A DNA stretch of 64,000 nucleotides, taken from contig JAQFVV010012490.1 of NCBI GenBank assembly GCA_028023455.1, forward strand, positions 4,528,576 through 4,592,575, read 5' to 3'. The notes under the pieces are model-generated. The model was not told where the DNA came from. It searched no databases and worked only from the letters and a program-made list of their open reading frames with translations. Shown in pieces: positions 48,097-62,004 of the stretch. The DNA is from Epiperipatus broadwayi. Its lineage: Eukaryota; Onychophora; Udeonychophora; Euonychophora; Peripatidae. The translations under genes were made by a program, and so were the position numbers. Position 1 is the first letter of the stretch, and each line of letters begins with the position of its first letter.

Positions 48097-48853
48097 TCAT
48101 GTCCATTTTCTTTTAACATTTTTCTCAAAAAAATAATTCATAATATAAAGTTTTTCTTTTTCTGCAAACTCCACAAGTCTATGTCCTCTCTCATTTCTAT
48201 TACCATAACCAAAATTATCTACAGGACTTTCATCTTTTATTTGTTTACCAATTCTAGCATTAAAGTCTCCCATAACAATTTTAAAATGTTGTCTACTCTG
48301 ATCAAAAGCCTTTTGCATATCCATATAAAAATCTACTACTTCATCACTATAAGAACTTGTTGGGGGCATAAACCTGAATTATCTGTATTTGGTATCTGCT
48401 ATTAAGTTGTATAACTAATCTTGCCACTCTGTCCGATACACCATCAATCTCCACAATGTTGTTCTTCCACTTTTTATTTATAATAAATCCTACTCCATTT
48501 GTATTTCCAATATTTGTACCTTTATAATAGGGTACATGCCCACTTTTTAAATCAATTGTCTTTTCACCTTTTCTTCTAACTTCACAAAGTCCAATACTGT
48601 CGCATTTAATATAAGACAGTTCTTCTAATTCTTGCAATCTTCCTTCACTTGAAAGTGATCTGCAGTTGTAAGTAACTAAATAAAAAGTCATCATCATTTG
48701 GAAGCCTGGGTCCACAATCAGGCGATTCTTAGCAGTCTCTGTCTTCGGCCACCAACTACTCCCTTGGTTGGTGACTTTACAGCCTCCTATGAATAAGGGC
48801 CATGATTTAATTTTGTCTGTCATAATTGTATATGTTGAAAAAATATTTATCAT
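48097..48853 (-). pseudogene. RTE-1 AP-type endonuclease
   Basis: Two overlapping frames (48853-48347 and 48369-48097) need a frameshift near 48350-48369. They read LVTYNCRSLSSEGRLQELEE (N-terminal Asn strand), CDSIGLCEVRRKGEK (catalytic Glu), GVGFIINKKWKN, VARLVIQLNSRYQIQIIQVY plus AP, then SYSDEVVDFYMDMQKAF, FKIVMGDFNARIG (catalytic Asp-Asn) and NERGHRLVEFAEKEKLYIMN. This is the exonuclease-endonuclease-phosphatase fold used by RTE elements to nick target DNA. The likely start is the MTDKI Met at about 48823, because the sibling copy at the window end also has ATGACAGACAAAA. Confidence 0.85.
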
Positions 48854-49154
48854 TTATACAAACATTCATTCTGTCTTATCAGGCAACTGAGAAGAAAGAC
48901 CTTGGTGTTTCTTGATCTTAAACTCAGAGGTAAAAAGCCAATAAACTCACCTTGCTGGGTAATACGTGTTGATGAACAGCCCATCCATGTTCATATACTA
49001 TATGAATAATCACATAGTAATAACTGCTGCAATGACAAGAACATATACAGTGGACATTAGGAATTTGCTCTGCTCCGTTCCTTTAAGGCTTTCAAGAGGA
49101 ATCAAAGGGTCTCCTTTCAGTTAATAGTAAACTCCTTTCTGCAGCCATGTATAT

Positions 49155-51079
49155 TATAACAGTCAGGGTGATTGGAGTCTTACCATATCTGCCATACAAG
49201 GGCGCCCCCGGACCATTTGAATCTGGAAAATTTATATAGTAGGCAGATACTTACTGTTAAGATCCAATTTTTATTTAATAAATACGAGTGAAATGCCTCA
49301 GTCACTAGCTTGTGGAGCAGCAGAGATAATATGTAAGATTAAAAAAATAAAATAAGCCACTGCTAGATTAACAATACACAGAAACATTTATTTTGCACAT
49401 ATATAAAATTTTAGTATAATGTTTACTTTAGAATTTGATTTAATTTATATTTTAACTTTTTATTTTAGAAGTTCCCACAGATGAATTAATATTTATTAGA
49501 GTGTCGAGTATGTATAGACTACATAGATTGCTCTCGAAATAGAAAATATTCTATATCCCTTATTTAACCCCAGGCCAAAAGTTTGCAGTGAAACTAACAC
49601 CAATCATCTGATATATCGATGTATTCAATGCAACATGAATACGAGAGCACAATACTCAACTGTCAGGAAGGTACATCTGAATAGCACAGTTATGTAGAAG
49701 AAATATCTCTCATCCAGTACAGGAATAATTCATCTGTCTGGCAAGAAGAACAATAAAAATAACATAGGAAGGGTTTGCATTTTTTTTGCCAACTTACAAT
49801 CCCATTCCATAGGCTAAAGGGGTGATCCAAGGAGCAGAGAATACTGTCTGCTTCTGATGGGTAGTAAGAAATGGGACTATTTTGCCCAAGTGCAGTGTAT
49901 AATGTGATCTTACACAAAGCGGATCTTCATGCTGCATTTACTAAATACACCAATACATCTAAACCATTGACCCAATTTAAATGCAAAACAAATAACCTCA
50001 GATTAACTTACCCTTTAATTAATCTAACACGACTTTATGATCTATGCAGCCATCTCCACCCATCTTAAAGTTAACATGATTTAAAGTTGTTAGCTTAATA
50101 AAAAAAAAATCATAATAAATGCTCAAAAAAAAATAATGGAAATGATTTAAAAATACATATAATAAAAATAATTATTAATAAATGATTTACTTCAGTCAGG
50201 TAGGAATTTATATTTCTATTTAAATACTGGAAAGGTTTTATAGTTAAAGTTCATTAGTTATATAGAGTTCTTATGGTTTTAAAAAGAAAGCCCATACTTT
50301 TTAGTTGCTTGTGATTTGGATCCCGTGTTGTTTCTAATTCCCATGACATCCTGGGGAGACCAGTATGATGTTAGCCATTGTATTGGTATTCATCCAGAGG
50401 TCCTTTGGTCTAGTTGGTAAAGGTCTTTACAGTATCTTATCACCGGACCCTAGTGTCCGCAATGTAGGAAAACGATTCTTCTTTTTTTTTTTTTTTGGAA
50501 AAACTTATGGGATTGAAAGTGTGCCCTTTCAATCCCTTCTTTTTCAACTCTCCCAGAATTAATACATATAGCACACATAATATTTTATTTCTAATCTTTT
50601 TCTTTTTATATTAAAATTGTGGATTAACTGAACATGATGTCATGATAATGATTCTTTCGCTGTGGTCCGTTTCCTGAGGGTTTTTTTATTGGCTCTTCTG
50701 TTCTTATTGTTTTTCTCTCCTGTCTGACCTTTAATTATAAATTTTGAGATGCCCAAAGGCTAGTTTACTTTGACTAATTAAAATTAATCATTTCCATTTT
50801 TAGCCTTTTTACACAATAGAATTAATTAAATTTTGTATATTCTTAAAGATATATTTTTATCTTTAAATTAGTTTTTTCTGAAAAGTTAATTCTAAAATAC
50901 TTTTTTTTTTAATAAAGTTTTTTTTTAATAATTTTTCATCTGTACGATTTGATATATATATACGAGTTTAGATGACGTATAATTTTCAATTTTTAATTCT
51001 TAAAAAAGAAGTTTTTATTTGTGAACTTTTATACTTTAAGTTTTTTTTTTTTTAAAAAAAATAATGTAACGGCATGTAT
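49155..51079 (+). mobile_element. 1.9-kb TA-embedded element Y, copy B
   Basis: Same family and orientation as 43971-45910, visibly diverged (roughly one base in four to five by eye). Start TATAACAGTCAGGG, end GTAACGGCATGTA before a TA tract. It retains GGCAAGAAGAACAATAAAAA, CCATTCCATAGGC, CCGTTTCCTGAGGG and the T-rich 3' third. No protein coding. It abuts X2 through a short (TA)n. Confidence 0.65.
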
Positions 51080-51087
51080 ATATATAT

Positions 51088-54000
51088 TGTACCCTCACTA
51101 TCTAGAAATATAATGATAAGAAAATAGGACTAGCCGAGATAAAATAATTATGCTCTGCTAAAATATTTATAATCTTACTATAATCAATAATAAGAATATC
51201 TTATGATAATACCTACTATTCAACTAGCTCTAACTGATTAATAATAATAAATGGTTCTGTTTATAAGAAACTAAATAAATAAAATATTAATAAATCACGA
51301 GACAATAAAGTGAAGTACAAGCAGTAAAGAAAGAATTACATTGAGCTAATATCCCACAGGATATAATCTCAATGGCATAAGAATATTATCCCCCCTATTG
51401 TTTCAAATAATAATAAATTCATAGCATTTTCACGACTTTAAAATAATAACAATTTAATATAATGTTACTAAATAAATCCCAATCTTTTTATTAAAATAAT
51501 ATAACTATAATAATCTTAGGTTCTTTAAAATAACTTGAATCAATTTATAATCTCATGTAGTCAAGTATGATAAGGGATTTTGTATTATTTTCAACTACAC
51601 CTAATTAATAATAATGATAATAAATAATAATCTTATTCCTCATTAAATAATTATTAATCTTTTCCACTGTTTAATATTAGGATGACTAATATCAACAATA
51701 ATAAATATAATATTCATTAAGGCTGTAGCCTCAAGCACATGCATTTAAAAATGCAATAGTAGGGACCTCTACAGGTCTTAAACCACAAGCTTCTCATATG
51801 GTATCTTAAATAAAAATATGTGGTATAATCTGATAATATGTAGCAACAAACAATATTAAAATTCTATGCAATAAATTGTGCAATTAATTATGACCATAAT
51901 AATAATATTTATGCAAAAAGAAATTTTTCAAATATATTCTGAAGCATTATGATTTCTTAAGTAAATAATTATATTTGTACTTTGCAAATATTGTTTGTTT
52001 TGGTATCTGGCAATCAAGTATTTGTAATGGTGAATAAATCACATAACACAGCTTTATAAAACAAATTTAACAAAATTTATTATTCTATGCTTTTAACAAA
52101 ACTATATAGAATATTTACAATTATATTTAACAGAACCTAACAAATACTAAACTAATGAAAATAATATTAAAATTACATATTTCCACATTGAAAATAAAAA
52201 ATAAATTAACAAGTAAATAAGCTTTTACTCTGACGTATTAACTTTTGCACATCGTTTTAAAATAATAATAATACTAATTTAAGAATACACTTACAGTTTA
52301 ATATAATATCCATTAATTGACATAGTTAAAATATATGGTTTTCATATGTGTACACGAAAATACAAAAATATGAAATACTGAAATAACATTCATTTTAAAA
52401 ATATGTTCATAGTTTTTATAATAAATTAATCAAACTTCTAGTATGATAGTCCTAGTGTTATTTCAAACATTTATCTTGGTTCGTTCAATAAATAAATTGA
52501 CTTTAGTCAAATAATATTACCGATGTTCTTTTCTATATTTTGCTTGGTATTACTCTAAATAAAATCCTTATATGTGTGTTTCATGTATGTTTAAAACATA
52601 AAATAATATTCACAAAAATATAAGCATTCATTTTATTCTGCGTTGTTTATTTTGGATGTTTCTATTTTTTAAAAATATGCATTAACACGTAGAAATGAAA
52701 TATCAAAATTATTCAAAAAATATCGTGAATAATTATCATATCTTTTTATGCCTTTTTAAAATAGTTTAATAAAATGTGAAAAATATCTATGATTCTTTAT
52801 TATTCACTGTTAACATTTATATTCAATCTCATTTGTATTTGACTTTAACTTATACCAAAAACATGAAAAACCTTTCTCATCTTTCAAAATAACGATTCTA
52901 CAATTCAAAATTATTCATTACTTTCTTTCATAAATACAATGGTATATGATGCAATAACTGATGAAATTAAGATAGCGATACGATGCGTAGACATGCGGAA
53001 CTAACTAGAGTATAGACTCATTAGTATAAAATATATGAGATAATCTACATGGATACAGTGTAAACGAAGAGGTCCAGGCTATTTATTCAGCTGATTCGAA
53101 CATTAAAATACATAATACCAAGAAAGACACTGACCATGGAAAAGATATACAAGTCACAGGGCTACATTATTTGTACTTGCATAAACTACTAAGATAGTAA
53201 TGTTACTTTCCTATTCTCCATAGATCCTACATATAAGCATTCCATGGTTTCTTTTCATAATCTCAAGGTCCCTATCACTTAAAACTTCACAATAGATTTA
53301 ACAATCTGCATCACAAAAATATCTAGCCTTATTCTAAATAATAAACAAAATTCAAGTATGACTTTAACAATCTAAAACTACAAGAAAAGGTTTATTCAAT
53401 TTTAAAACCCAGCAATAAAAATACAAATGATTTTGTTTTAAGATATTAAAATCAATATTTAAAATATTTCTAAAATAATGTTCATCCATTAAAGAATCAT
53501 ATAAAAATTATATGTATCAGTAAATTATATTACATTAGTAATATAAAAGAAAAAGTATGTATATCTTTTTAAAAAAAAAAATCCTAGCTCATATCTTTAG
53601 AATCACAATAAAGTTTTATGTGTAATTAATGCACTCACCCATGTTCATACGTTCATATGATAAGGTAATACTATAAAAATATTTCCAAGCATTTCTAGAA
53701 AACAATAAAATATACATCATGTGAAATTAACCCATTACAAAGATTTACCCAGTGACACTAATCTTGTCAGTCACTCTTAGACATTTTCTGGTCCAATATT
53801 TCATATAAAAAAAACTTATTAAATAATAATAACATCCATTCAGAATCACTATCATACTTTAAAATGTTTATGAAAAAACTTTACAATAAATTAAAATATT
53901 CCTTACAATATTAATTATGTTAGATTAAATAAATATTTAAATGTAATTTTTCCTACCTAACACTAATAAAAAGTTAATACTATAATTAGTGTGTGTAATG

Positions 54001-56268
54001 ACAAATAAATCTATAATTACGAAAACTCCAATTCTTTCTTCTCCATAAAGTTCAAATTAAAATTTTTTTTCCCTCCTAATATTTCTTTATTAGAAGTTCT
54101 TCATAGAAGTTTTCTCTTCCCAGCGTTTGTTTCTAAGACAACCACTGTCCAAAACTTTAAAACAAAACACAGAGCTTTCTTCCCCAGAGCATAAACAAAA
54201 AAAAAAATGAAAACTAAGTCAACTTTTAAATCTGAAATATTTTGAAAAAATAATCATCAATCCTGTTATGAAAAGTCTATAAATCACAGTCCAATATCTG
54301 TGGCTTTCCAGGAAAAATAATTATTAAATGTGATATCACTTAGGAAAGTTTAAAAAAAAACCTCTGGAGTTTTCCCGTTCACTTGGATTATTCCGGGTTC
54401 AGATGCATTAGTGACGGCTATATAAATCCACATATATTTTTACAAAAAATATGTATTTTATATTCCATTCAAATTATCATTTTTATGGTTATTTAAATAA
54501 AATCATTTATAAAGTTATATTTTAGTCAGGATAATATTTTTAATTACCCAATTTATTTCCTTTTCTAATGAATAATTTTAAAAAATCAGTTTTTAGAATA
54601 TTAAATGATTTACGGTCTTTTTTTCTTAACAATGACTTGTTATATAAAAAGAATATATCCATAATACTATTGTTTTTTAATCTTTATAATCATTTTCAAG
54701 AGAAGTTTATAATAAACTTTTAAAGATAATATTTTCTTTTAAAATATTCACTGCAACTTTTTTTTTTAAATATACTTTTCAAAATATTAAAATTTATGTT
54801 TTCTCCATATAACTTTTTGCTCTCCAAATAAAGTTATCTATTCTTAAAATATAATTTTCAAAAAAGTTAAAATTGCAAAGAATATTTCTGTTTAATCTTT
54901 TTGCTAATGTCCAAAATATTAAAAATAAATAATGATATAACTTTTCCCCAATATATTTAAAATTGTACCTTCCTTTATTAACTGTTCTTTCATTTTTAGT
55001 TATTTTAAATACATTCTTGTTGGTATTAAATCCATAGTTTTCATGAAGTTGGCTTAAGCTTCAATAAAAATAATTGGTAGAGAATTTATTAATATAGCAA
55101 TGCATAACTTTAGCTTAGTAAATTTATAATCCTTCAAATCCTTTCTTTTAATTAAACAATAATTTTATGTAGTAAACTAAGCAATACTTTGATTTTAATA
55201 TATGACAATAATATTGACAATAAATAAACCAGTTATTAAGCAATTATTAAGTTATAAAAAGCAACCCAGAAAGATGAAAACATCTACTTTTTATACTAAA
55301 TTGAACTAGCAATTTGATTGATTGTTTTAATCTCCAATTTGTGATCTAATTTACATGTTTGTCAAGTTTGTGTAATTAAAAATTTAGAAACAAAATTTAT
55401 AACTTATTAAATATTATTAGAAAAACTTAATTCTAAATTAATTTTATACTTTTATTTGAACAAACTAAACACTTTAAAATAACATTTAAAAAATAATACT
55501 TTATTAATTTATCCAATATTTATTTTCAATGTATCTATTTTTAAAGTTTAACTTTATTAACTACATTTGTTTTAAGACTACCAAATAAATAATTTTCCTA
55601 ACATTTACTTTTATTATGCAGAAATGTTTTCAATTTTTAAAACAATTGTGAAAGTAATTTTGAAACTTTATTTAGAAATCTTGTAAGCACAAAAGTTTGA
55701 ATATTTTTTGATCACATGACTTTAAAAAACCAAGACAATGTGTATCAATTTTTATAATTACTGTCAGAAAACAGAAATAAAATATTTAATTACAAAAAAT
55801 ATATTAAAAAAATAGTAATATAATGATAGAATTTGGAATAAATAAATTTTGAAATTATATAAATTGTAATAAATGAAATACATTTGTCTACCACAAAATA
55901 TATCTTTAATAAATAATTTATAACACAAATATTAAATCTAATTTTTATTTAAAATACATTAGTTTATTTAATTGTAAGTCATTATTATAAATTAACTTTT
56001 AACATTTTATTTAATAGGACTTTTAGTATATTATTTGACCATGGCCAGTTTTCCCAACCATACAAAAATCATAATATTTAGCTTTACTTTATTATTCTAG
56101 CATATTAACATAGTTATTTTTATATTTATTACTCTCACTTTACTTTAAGAAAGTTTAAATAATATTACCAATATTATACAGCAGTTATACTATTTAAGAT
56201 GTATCCTTAATTTAAAATTTTTCAAAATTGATTCATTAAACTTATCTGGACCTAGTAGAAAGGGCACA
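51088..56268. mobile_element. Element X, copy 2 (older, 5.2 kb)
   Basis: It starts TGTACCCTCACTATCTAG after (TA)n and ends CTAGTAGAAAGGGCACA before (TA)n, so the ends are TG...CA with an inverted TGTRCCCT. It is diverged from X1 and X3 but collinear with them: ACATTGAGCTAATATCCCAC, CTCAATGGCATAAGAA, ATTCCCCC, then AGCATTTTCACGACTTT near the left end, and a GGCCAG...CATAATATTTAGCTTTA block near the right. No coding frames. It is about 600 bp longer than the other copies. Confidence 0.65.
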
Positions 56269-56280
56269 ATATATATATAT

Positions 56281-59200
56281 TCTAACCTCTCCCCCCACCG
56301 CTCGATCGATCGTCCTCTCCAAAATTTATTACTATTTAAAATATTCCGGGTTCTAGCTCAGTCTAACAAATAAATAAATGAAATATCCAGCATTAATTAA
56401 AATGATTACTAGCTCTAATTTTTAAAATACAAATACGTTATATTTTTAAAATGAATTAACAAATATTTACTATTTTCATGAGACATGGAGTGATGACACG
56501 GGGAACGAGATAGACTACATTGAGATATTATCCACATGATACTATCTCAATGGCATAAGAACACTATTCCCCCTTTTACTATACTAAATAACTAACTTAT
56601 AGTATTCTTACGACTTTCTAAGCTCTTTTCACTACGATTAAATAATAATCATATCTTAATATGCTTTATAATAAGAATCTAGCTCAATTAAATAAAAATG
56701 AAGAAAATAAATAAAATAAATAAAATGACATAAATCTCAGGTTCATTAATTGTACTCTAACTGATTTAAAATTACGGTAGTAAACTATGAAAAGGGAATT
56801 TTATGTCATAATTCACTACGCAGTAACTAACAATAATAAAATAATAATAATAACAATAGTATAATATAATCTTATTACTTCCTAAATGAAATAATAAATA
56901 AGTACATGGTAGTATTTTAATAATCTGACAACAGAATACGTGTGGCAACATTAGCATATATTTTAATGTAATATTGTGGCAACCAACTTATGACCAATAA
57001 ATAATATAACATTATGATATTTTAATTTTAACATAATCAATAAATTCTCAAAATGATTATAACACTTTTAGGTTTACCTTTTTGTGCAAAACTATATGTC
57101 TGTTTCAATTATAAGTGTATAGTGATATCATGCATCCATGTGGAGAAATAACAACGAAGACACAAAGCTTTAAAATAAATTTACAACAAAGTTTATTAAT
57201 AACATCAATAAATAACAATATTTACATTATGTACATTGGATATCCTCACTCTCCTATCACAAAATTATTTTACTAGTTTATAAAATATGAAAATCAAACT
57301 TCTATTTGTTTTCCTAGTTAACTCTTATCTTTTAAATGCTTAAGAAAATATAATATTATTATTATTGGATTTCTTATTATGGTTATCTTGTTACAAAATG
57401 TGTTTCTCATATAATTATTATTAACACTTTGTATCCCTACTATTATTAAAATTATCTTTTTAACTTTACAAATTACATTCGTAGTAAACATTCTACAAAA
57501 ATAATAAAATTCTAGTTTTATATTAGTAGTATGGAATCCTATAAATTCAAAGACATTCTTCTACATTTGGTATTAAGTTTTATAGTTCATTATCCGATGT
57601 TTATTAGTCCTAATATACTCATTAAAGCCTTATTTCGGATGATATAATTACAATCATTAACATACCATGCACACGTATATGTTTATTACACATTATTGAA
57701 TTATTTTCTTAATAAATATGCAATATTTATTTTCTAAATATTATTTAAAAAATTAAATTTTTATTATCACTTTTATAAAAAACTTTGTTTTAGATTTCTC
57801 TTTTAAAATCTTATATTCGTTTCCGAATTAATTTATAACTGTATTATATGATTCTTTCTCTCTTTATGATATTTTGTACTTTCACTTTTAAAATTACACA
57901 ATTCTAAACATTCCAGCAAATAAATTATTCTTACATAAATGATAACATCTCTGCAATTCTATTTTATTCATTATTTCTTTGAAAATATCTTTCTGACGAT
58001 GCAGATTCACGAAAACAAGGATAGCGAAAATAGATGCATAGGATCAAAATATAACTAGAATATTATTCATTATAAACCTTGACAATAATGGCACAGTGAA
58101 TTTAAAGACACTATAGAGGAGTGACCTTTATCTGTCTACTAACCTCTATTATAGGAGTGATGCTAAAGCTATTTCTTCAGCTTTATATAACATCAAAAAG
58201 TTTAAAAATACGCAAAACACACTGTCCAAAATATATGTGTTCAGTTATAGGGCATAGTTAACTATACTGAATTCACACAAACTAACTATGATCCAAATAC
58301 TTTATTTTTCTTATTTCTTAACAAAAACATCATCTTGGTTTCCTCTACACTAGTACTACCAAGTCACTATCCGATCTTATTTCTCATGATTTTTCTATAC
58401 AGTACATCGACGAATTTCTATCTGCATTTCTAACAATAATAAAATTCATTTTATTTCAAAACTATACCGCTGTTCTTTAAGAAAATCTTTTACTACTTTC
58501 CTCGTATATTTATCATATACAAACTATTTTAAAATATCTGAATACTTTACCACATGAAAGTTCAAAAGAATCACAATTTTCTGTTATATTATATTATTAA
58601 TTATACTTTAAATAACTTATTGCATGCATATTTAAAATTACTCCTATCTCATAATATGTTTTAATGTTGTATAAAATGTGTACTTATAATTTAAACTTTC
58701 ACACATCATTCTTAATTAATAGATGATCTAAAAAAAATACATTATGCATTATAAATAAATATCAAAGTTACCAAACGATCTTTATATTCTCGATCGCGTT
58801 CTGTAGGCTTCACCATCCCATTGATTCTTGTAGATATATGATTTCCATACATACTCTTTATTTTAAAACAATATTTCTACCATTCTATTAAGCTATTATA
58901 TTTAATTTTTCAATATTACTAAAATTATGTTTATATGTTTTCCCTAATCTCACATAACATTTTATATTTTAAAATAAATTAATAAAAAATATTTAAATTA
59001 TATTTACGATACTTCTTCATCAAACTTTCTTGAACTGTTCATATTAAAGCTAAAAAAAATATTATTTCTTCTTCAGTCACTTAATGTTCTATTTTAAGTA
59101 AAACAATTATTACTCTGTTTAATAAATATTCATAGACGACAATCCTCGGTTTTCACAATATTGTATACAATTATTAATTCATGATATTCTCTTCTACTAT

Positions 59201-60862
59201 TGTCTGCTAGTATTTTCCCGCGCGACTTTTGCCCGATGCATCTTCTGGGTACTTTTATTCAAATATTCAATAATTTTTTCTGTTTTCCTGGATCCATTTT
59301 CATTAAGTAATTTAATTTTATATTTTTCAGATCAAGCATTTCCTCCATTGAATACGTTATAATATTTTTAATTAGATAAAGTTTTCGGCTCCCTTTCTAT
59401 AAACACATAATAGCACTTTCATATTATTTTATAACTTTTTTCTTTCTTTGAAATTCTGGAACTATATTTTTTTTTTTTTTATAATATCTCTTTTAATAGA
59501 TAAACATTCTTTTTTCATTATATCTTTTACATAATTTTTCTTTATAATAAAAACGCATATTAAATTTTTCCATAGAGAAGTATAACATAACTTCAAAGTA
59601 GCCTTATAAATTGTGCGTCATAATTTTTTCCTGACGACAAGTAACTTCTCTTTTAGGTTTTCATACAGCGTCCCAATTATATTTCTTTGAGTTATAATGA
59701 TAAGTTTCTGGTTGAGCATAAATAAATCTGCATTAAGGCACTTTCCAAATATTTTTCCCTTAGCACTATTTTTAGGTATTTTTCCTTGTACTTCCATTTT
59801 ACTGTAGGCTTTTTGGTTAAACTTGAATAAAATTCCCTGGTAAGATAACTTTTAAAATTAGCAATCCATGTCGAGGCAGTCAAAATATATTATATGTTAC
59901 AAAAGAACTTTTAAAATAAATACAAAATTTTAAATTTATATCACTTTTCCAGCTACGGTGTTATCAGATAAAAATATGTTACTTTCTCTTTCACTTACAC
60001 ATTACTTCTCCCCCCGCTCTGTATAATTCTTATATTTTGTCTGCTAATTTACCTCCGTTGATTGGTTAATGACTTTTTAGCGCGAACAAATTTACACATT
60101 TAGTTTTATAACAGTTTAGACTTTTAAAATAAGGAATTGATGACGTAATGTCTTAAATATTATTTAGACTAGTGCTTTTTAAATTTAATTATACTTTTAT
60201 CAAAATCATTTAAACTTTAAAAACAATTATTAAAATAATATTTAATATTTTAACCTGTACTTTAAGGACCGATGGCAATTATATTTAGTTTCAAATTCAC
60301 AAACCTTACTATTATTTTAACAAGTGTGTGTGTGAAGGTATATAATATACAGTCACGTGTTTACTAACTTTATCAGATGATTTTTAATTTACGTTTCGGT
60401 CTAAATTATCAAAACTGATATATTTTATAAAAAATTTGGAAAATAATGAAAACTTGTAGAACCAAATATAATTCTCACCATCCCAAAGTTTATAATAAAA
60501 TATACTCTATTAATTTTGATTATTAAATGCAATTATAACACTAAATCTAGCATTTATTTAATTTATTAGTTTTAAAAATATTATATTCTAATTATTAATA
60601 TACTTTTAACTATTTATAGCTGTATTATTTTATATGGCCAGCTTTTACAACCATAAGCAAGAATATTATTAAGCTTTATTTAACTGTTTTCTTTTAAAAT
60701 AATTTATTACACTGTTATATACCAGGTATTTTCAGCTTTAATTTGTACTATAAAATCTAATTATCCTATTATTATTTATATATCATACAAACATAACTTA
60801 AAATTTAAAATTTTTTAGTAATTGACCTTTCTACCTTATTATGACCTACAGATAAGGGCACA
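56281..60862. mobile_element. Element X, copy 3
   Basis: Near-identical to X1 (32471-37051) in length and sequence, from TCTAACCTCTCCCCCC to GATAAGGGCACA. Differences are mainly single-base indels in homopolymers, so the two copies are recent relative to X2. The left end is joined to X2 by a 12-bp (TA)n; the right end runs into (TA)n and the retrozyme-like array. The short minus frames at 56772-56957 and 59692-59883 are chance translations. Confidence 0.75.
59984..60132 (-). promoter_or_regulatory. Promoter-like conserved island in X3
   Basis: Identical to the X1 island at 36174-36322. Minus-strand CCAAT box at 60056-60068, TATA-like AAAATATAAG at 60030-60039, followed by the GCGGGGGGAGAAG stretch. 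Confidence 0.4.
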
Positions 60863-60870
60863 ATATATAT

Positions 60871-60887
60871 ATATAAGCATAAAATTA
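60871..60887. repeat. Left 17-bp target-site duplication
   Basis: ATATAAGCATAAAATTA, repeated exactly at 62119-62135, flanks the hammerhead array. Confidence 0.8.
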
Positions 60888-60994
60888 AAATGATAAAAAA
60901 ATCAAGTCAGATGTCACATGATCTAATTTAATAAAGCTCGTATTTACAAATGTTACATATAGAGCTTGCAAAATAAGATCTTAGCAAGCTTTGA

Positions 60995-61057
60995 GAATAT
61001 CCTCAACCCCAGACCGGTTTCTGCTTCTGGCATCATCAGTGAGGTGCCAGGATATTC
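60995..61057 (-). ncRNA. Type I hammerhead ribozyme 1 (apparently intact)
   Basis: On the minus strand: stem I strand GAATATCC then CCTCA; core CTGATGA (complement of 61033-61039); stem II TGC-CAGAA-GCA, 3 bp closed by a 5-nt loop; GAAA; palindromic ACCGGT as a minimal stem III; cleavage triplet GTC (complement of 61012-61014); then TGGGG and GGATATTC closing stem I, with an internal loop between the two helix parts. Every conserved core base is present. The stem III is so short that a dimeric (double) hammerhead is expected, as known for other short-stem-III hammerheads. Predicted cleavage lies between complement positions 61012 and 61011. Confidence 0.85.
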
Positions 61058-61369
61058 AACATTAGATTAAAATTACTAGGACAAGCCCAGCACTTTATTT
61101 ACTGTATAACTATTGAGTAGAAAATCTGAAATTGTCAGACATCCATGTCTTCCAATCCAGCTATCTAATTTAAATAGCCATATGGGACGGAACTAAGTTC
61201 AGATACACCATATATTAATAGGTTTAGCAATGTAAAAGCACAAAAGCCTTAATAGCAAAAAATAAAATGATAAAAATCAAGTCAGATGTCACATGACCTA
61301 ATTTAATAAAGCTCGTATTTACAAATATTATATATAGAGCTTGCAAAATAAGCTTTTAACAAGCTTTGA

Positions 61370-61432
61370 GAATATCCTCAATCCCACACTGGTTTCTGTT
61401 TCTGGCATCATCAGTGACATACCAGGATATTC
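61370..61432 (-). ncRNA. Hammerhead ribozyme 2 (probably inactive)
   Basis: Same layout as ribozyme 1 with core CTGATGA, GAAA and the GAATATCC/GGATATTC helix. The cleavage triplet reads GTG (G is not tolerated at that position) and stem II has a C-A mismatch (TGC against ACA). Confidence 0.75.
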
Positions 61433-61644
61433 AGCATTAGATTAAAATACTAGGACAAGCCCAGCACTTTATCTAATGTATAACTATTGAGTAGAAAATC
61501 TGAAATTGTCAGCCAACCATATGTCTTCCAATCCAGCTGGCTAACTCAGATGTCACATGACCCAATTTAATAAAGCTTGTATTTACAAATGTTACAGATG
61601 TCTGACAATTTCTGGGCTTGTCCTAGTATTTTTAATCTAATGCT

Positions 61645-61707
61645 GAATATCCTGACACCTCATTGATGATGCCAGAAGCAAAAACCAGTCTGGGGTTGAG
61701 GATATTC
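61645..61707 (+). ncRNA. Hammerhead ribozyme 3 (probably inactive)
   Basis: Plus-strand copy with stem II TGC-CAGAA-GCA, triplet GTC at 61688-61690 and an intact stem I. The core reads TTGATGA (C3 changed to T) and the GAAA strand reads AAAA, so two essential bases are lost. Confidence 0.75.
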
Positions 61708-62004
61708 TCAAAGCTTGTTAAGAGCTTATTTTGCAAGCTCTATATATAACATTTGTAAATAGGAACTTTATTAAATTAGGTCATGTGACATCTGACTTTA
61801 TCTTTGTATCATTTTATTTTTTGTTTTTTAGACTTTGGTGATTTTATATTGTCAAAGCTATTAATATATGGTGTATCTGAACTTAGTTCAGTCCCATATG
61901 GCTATTTGAGTTAGATAGCTGGATTGTAAGACATATGGATGTCTGACAATTTCAGATTTTCTACTCAATACTTATACATCAGATAAAGTGCTGGAGTATT
62001 TTTA

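Larger units (their letters stand above)
45933..49146 (-). mobile_element. RTE-clade non-LTR retrotransposon (RTE-1)
   Basis: This is a near full-length, 3.2-kb copy on the minus strand. The 5' end GGCTGCAGAAAG (49146) is fixed by comparison with a second copy starting at 63731. The short 5' UTR is followed by an apurinic-type endonuclease (48853-48097), a linker, the RT (47346-46291) and a C-terminal DRRWIELGETFILQWID-like end at about 45940-45990, then a simple AT tail, all characteristic of RTE elements. Frameshifts and stops break the ORF at several points. It sits between two Y elements, apparently inserted into the (TA)n joining them. Confidence 0.85.

Noticed and set aside
47542-48405. 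Plus-strand hydrophobic frames over RTE-1
   Set aside because: Antisense translations of the minus-strand endonuclease and linker, which carry the real motifs.
43971-51079. Y-A and Y-B as the two LTRs of one retrotransposon around 45.9-49.1 kb
   Set aside because: The interval between them is entirely an RTE element in the opposite orientation plus TA tracts, with no gag, pol, primer-binding site or polypurine tract, and the two copies are too diverged for a young LTR pair.
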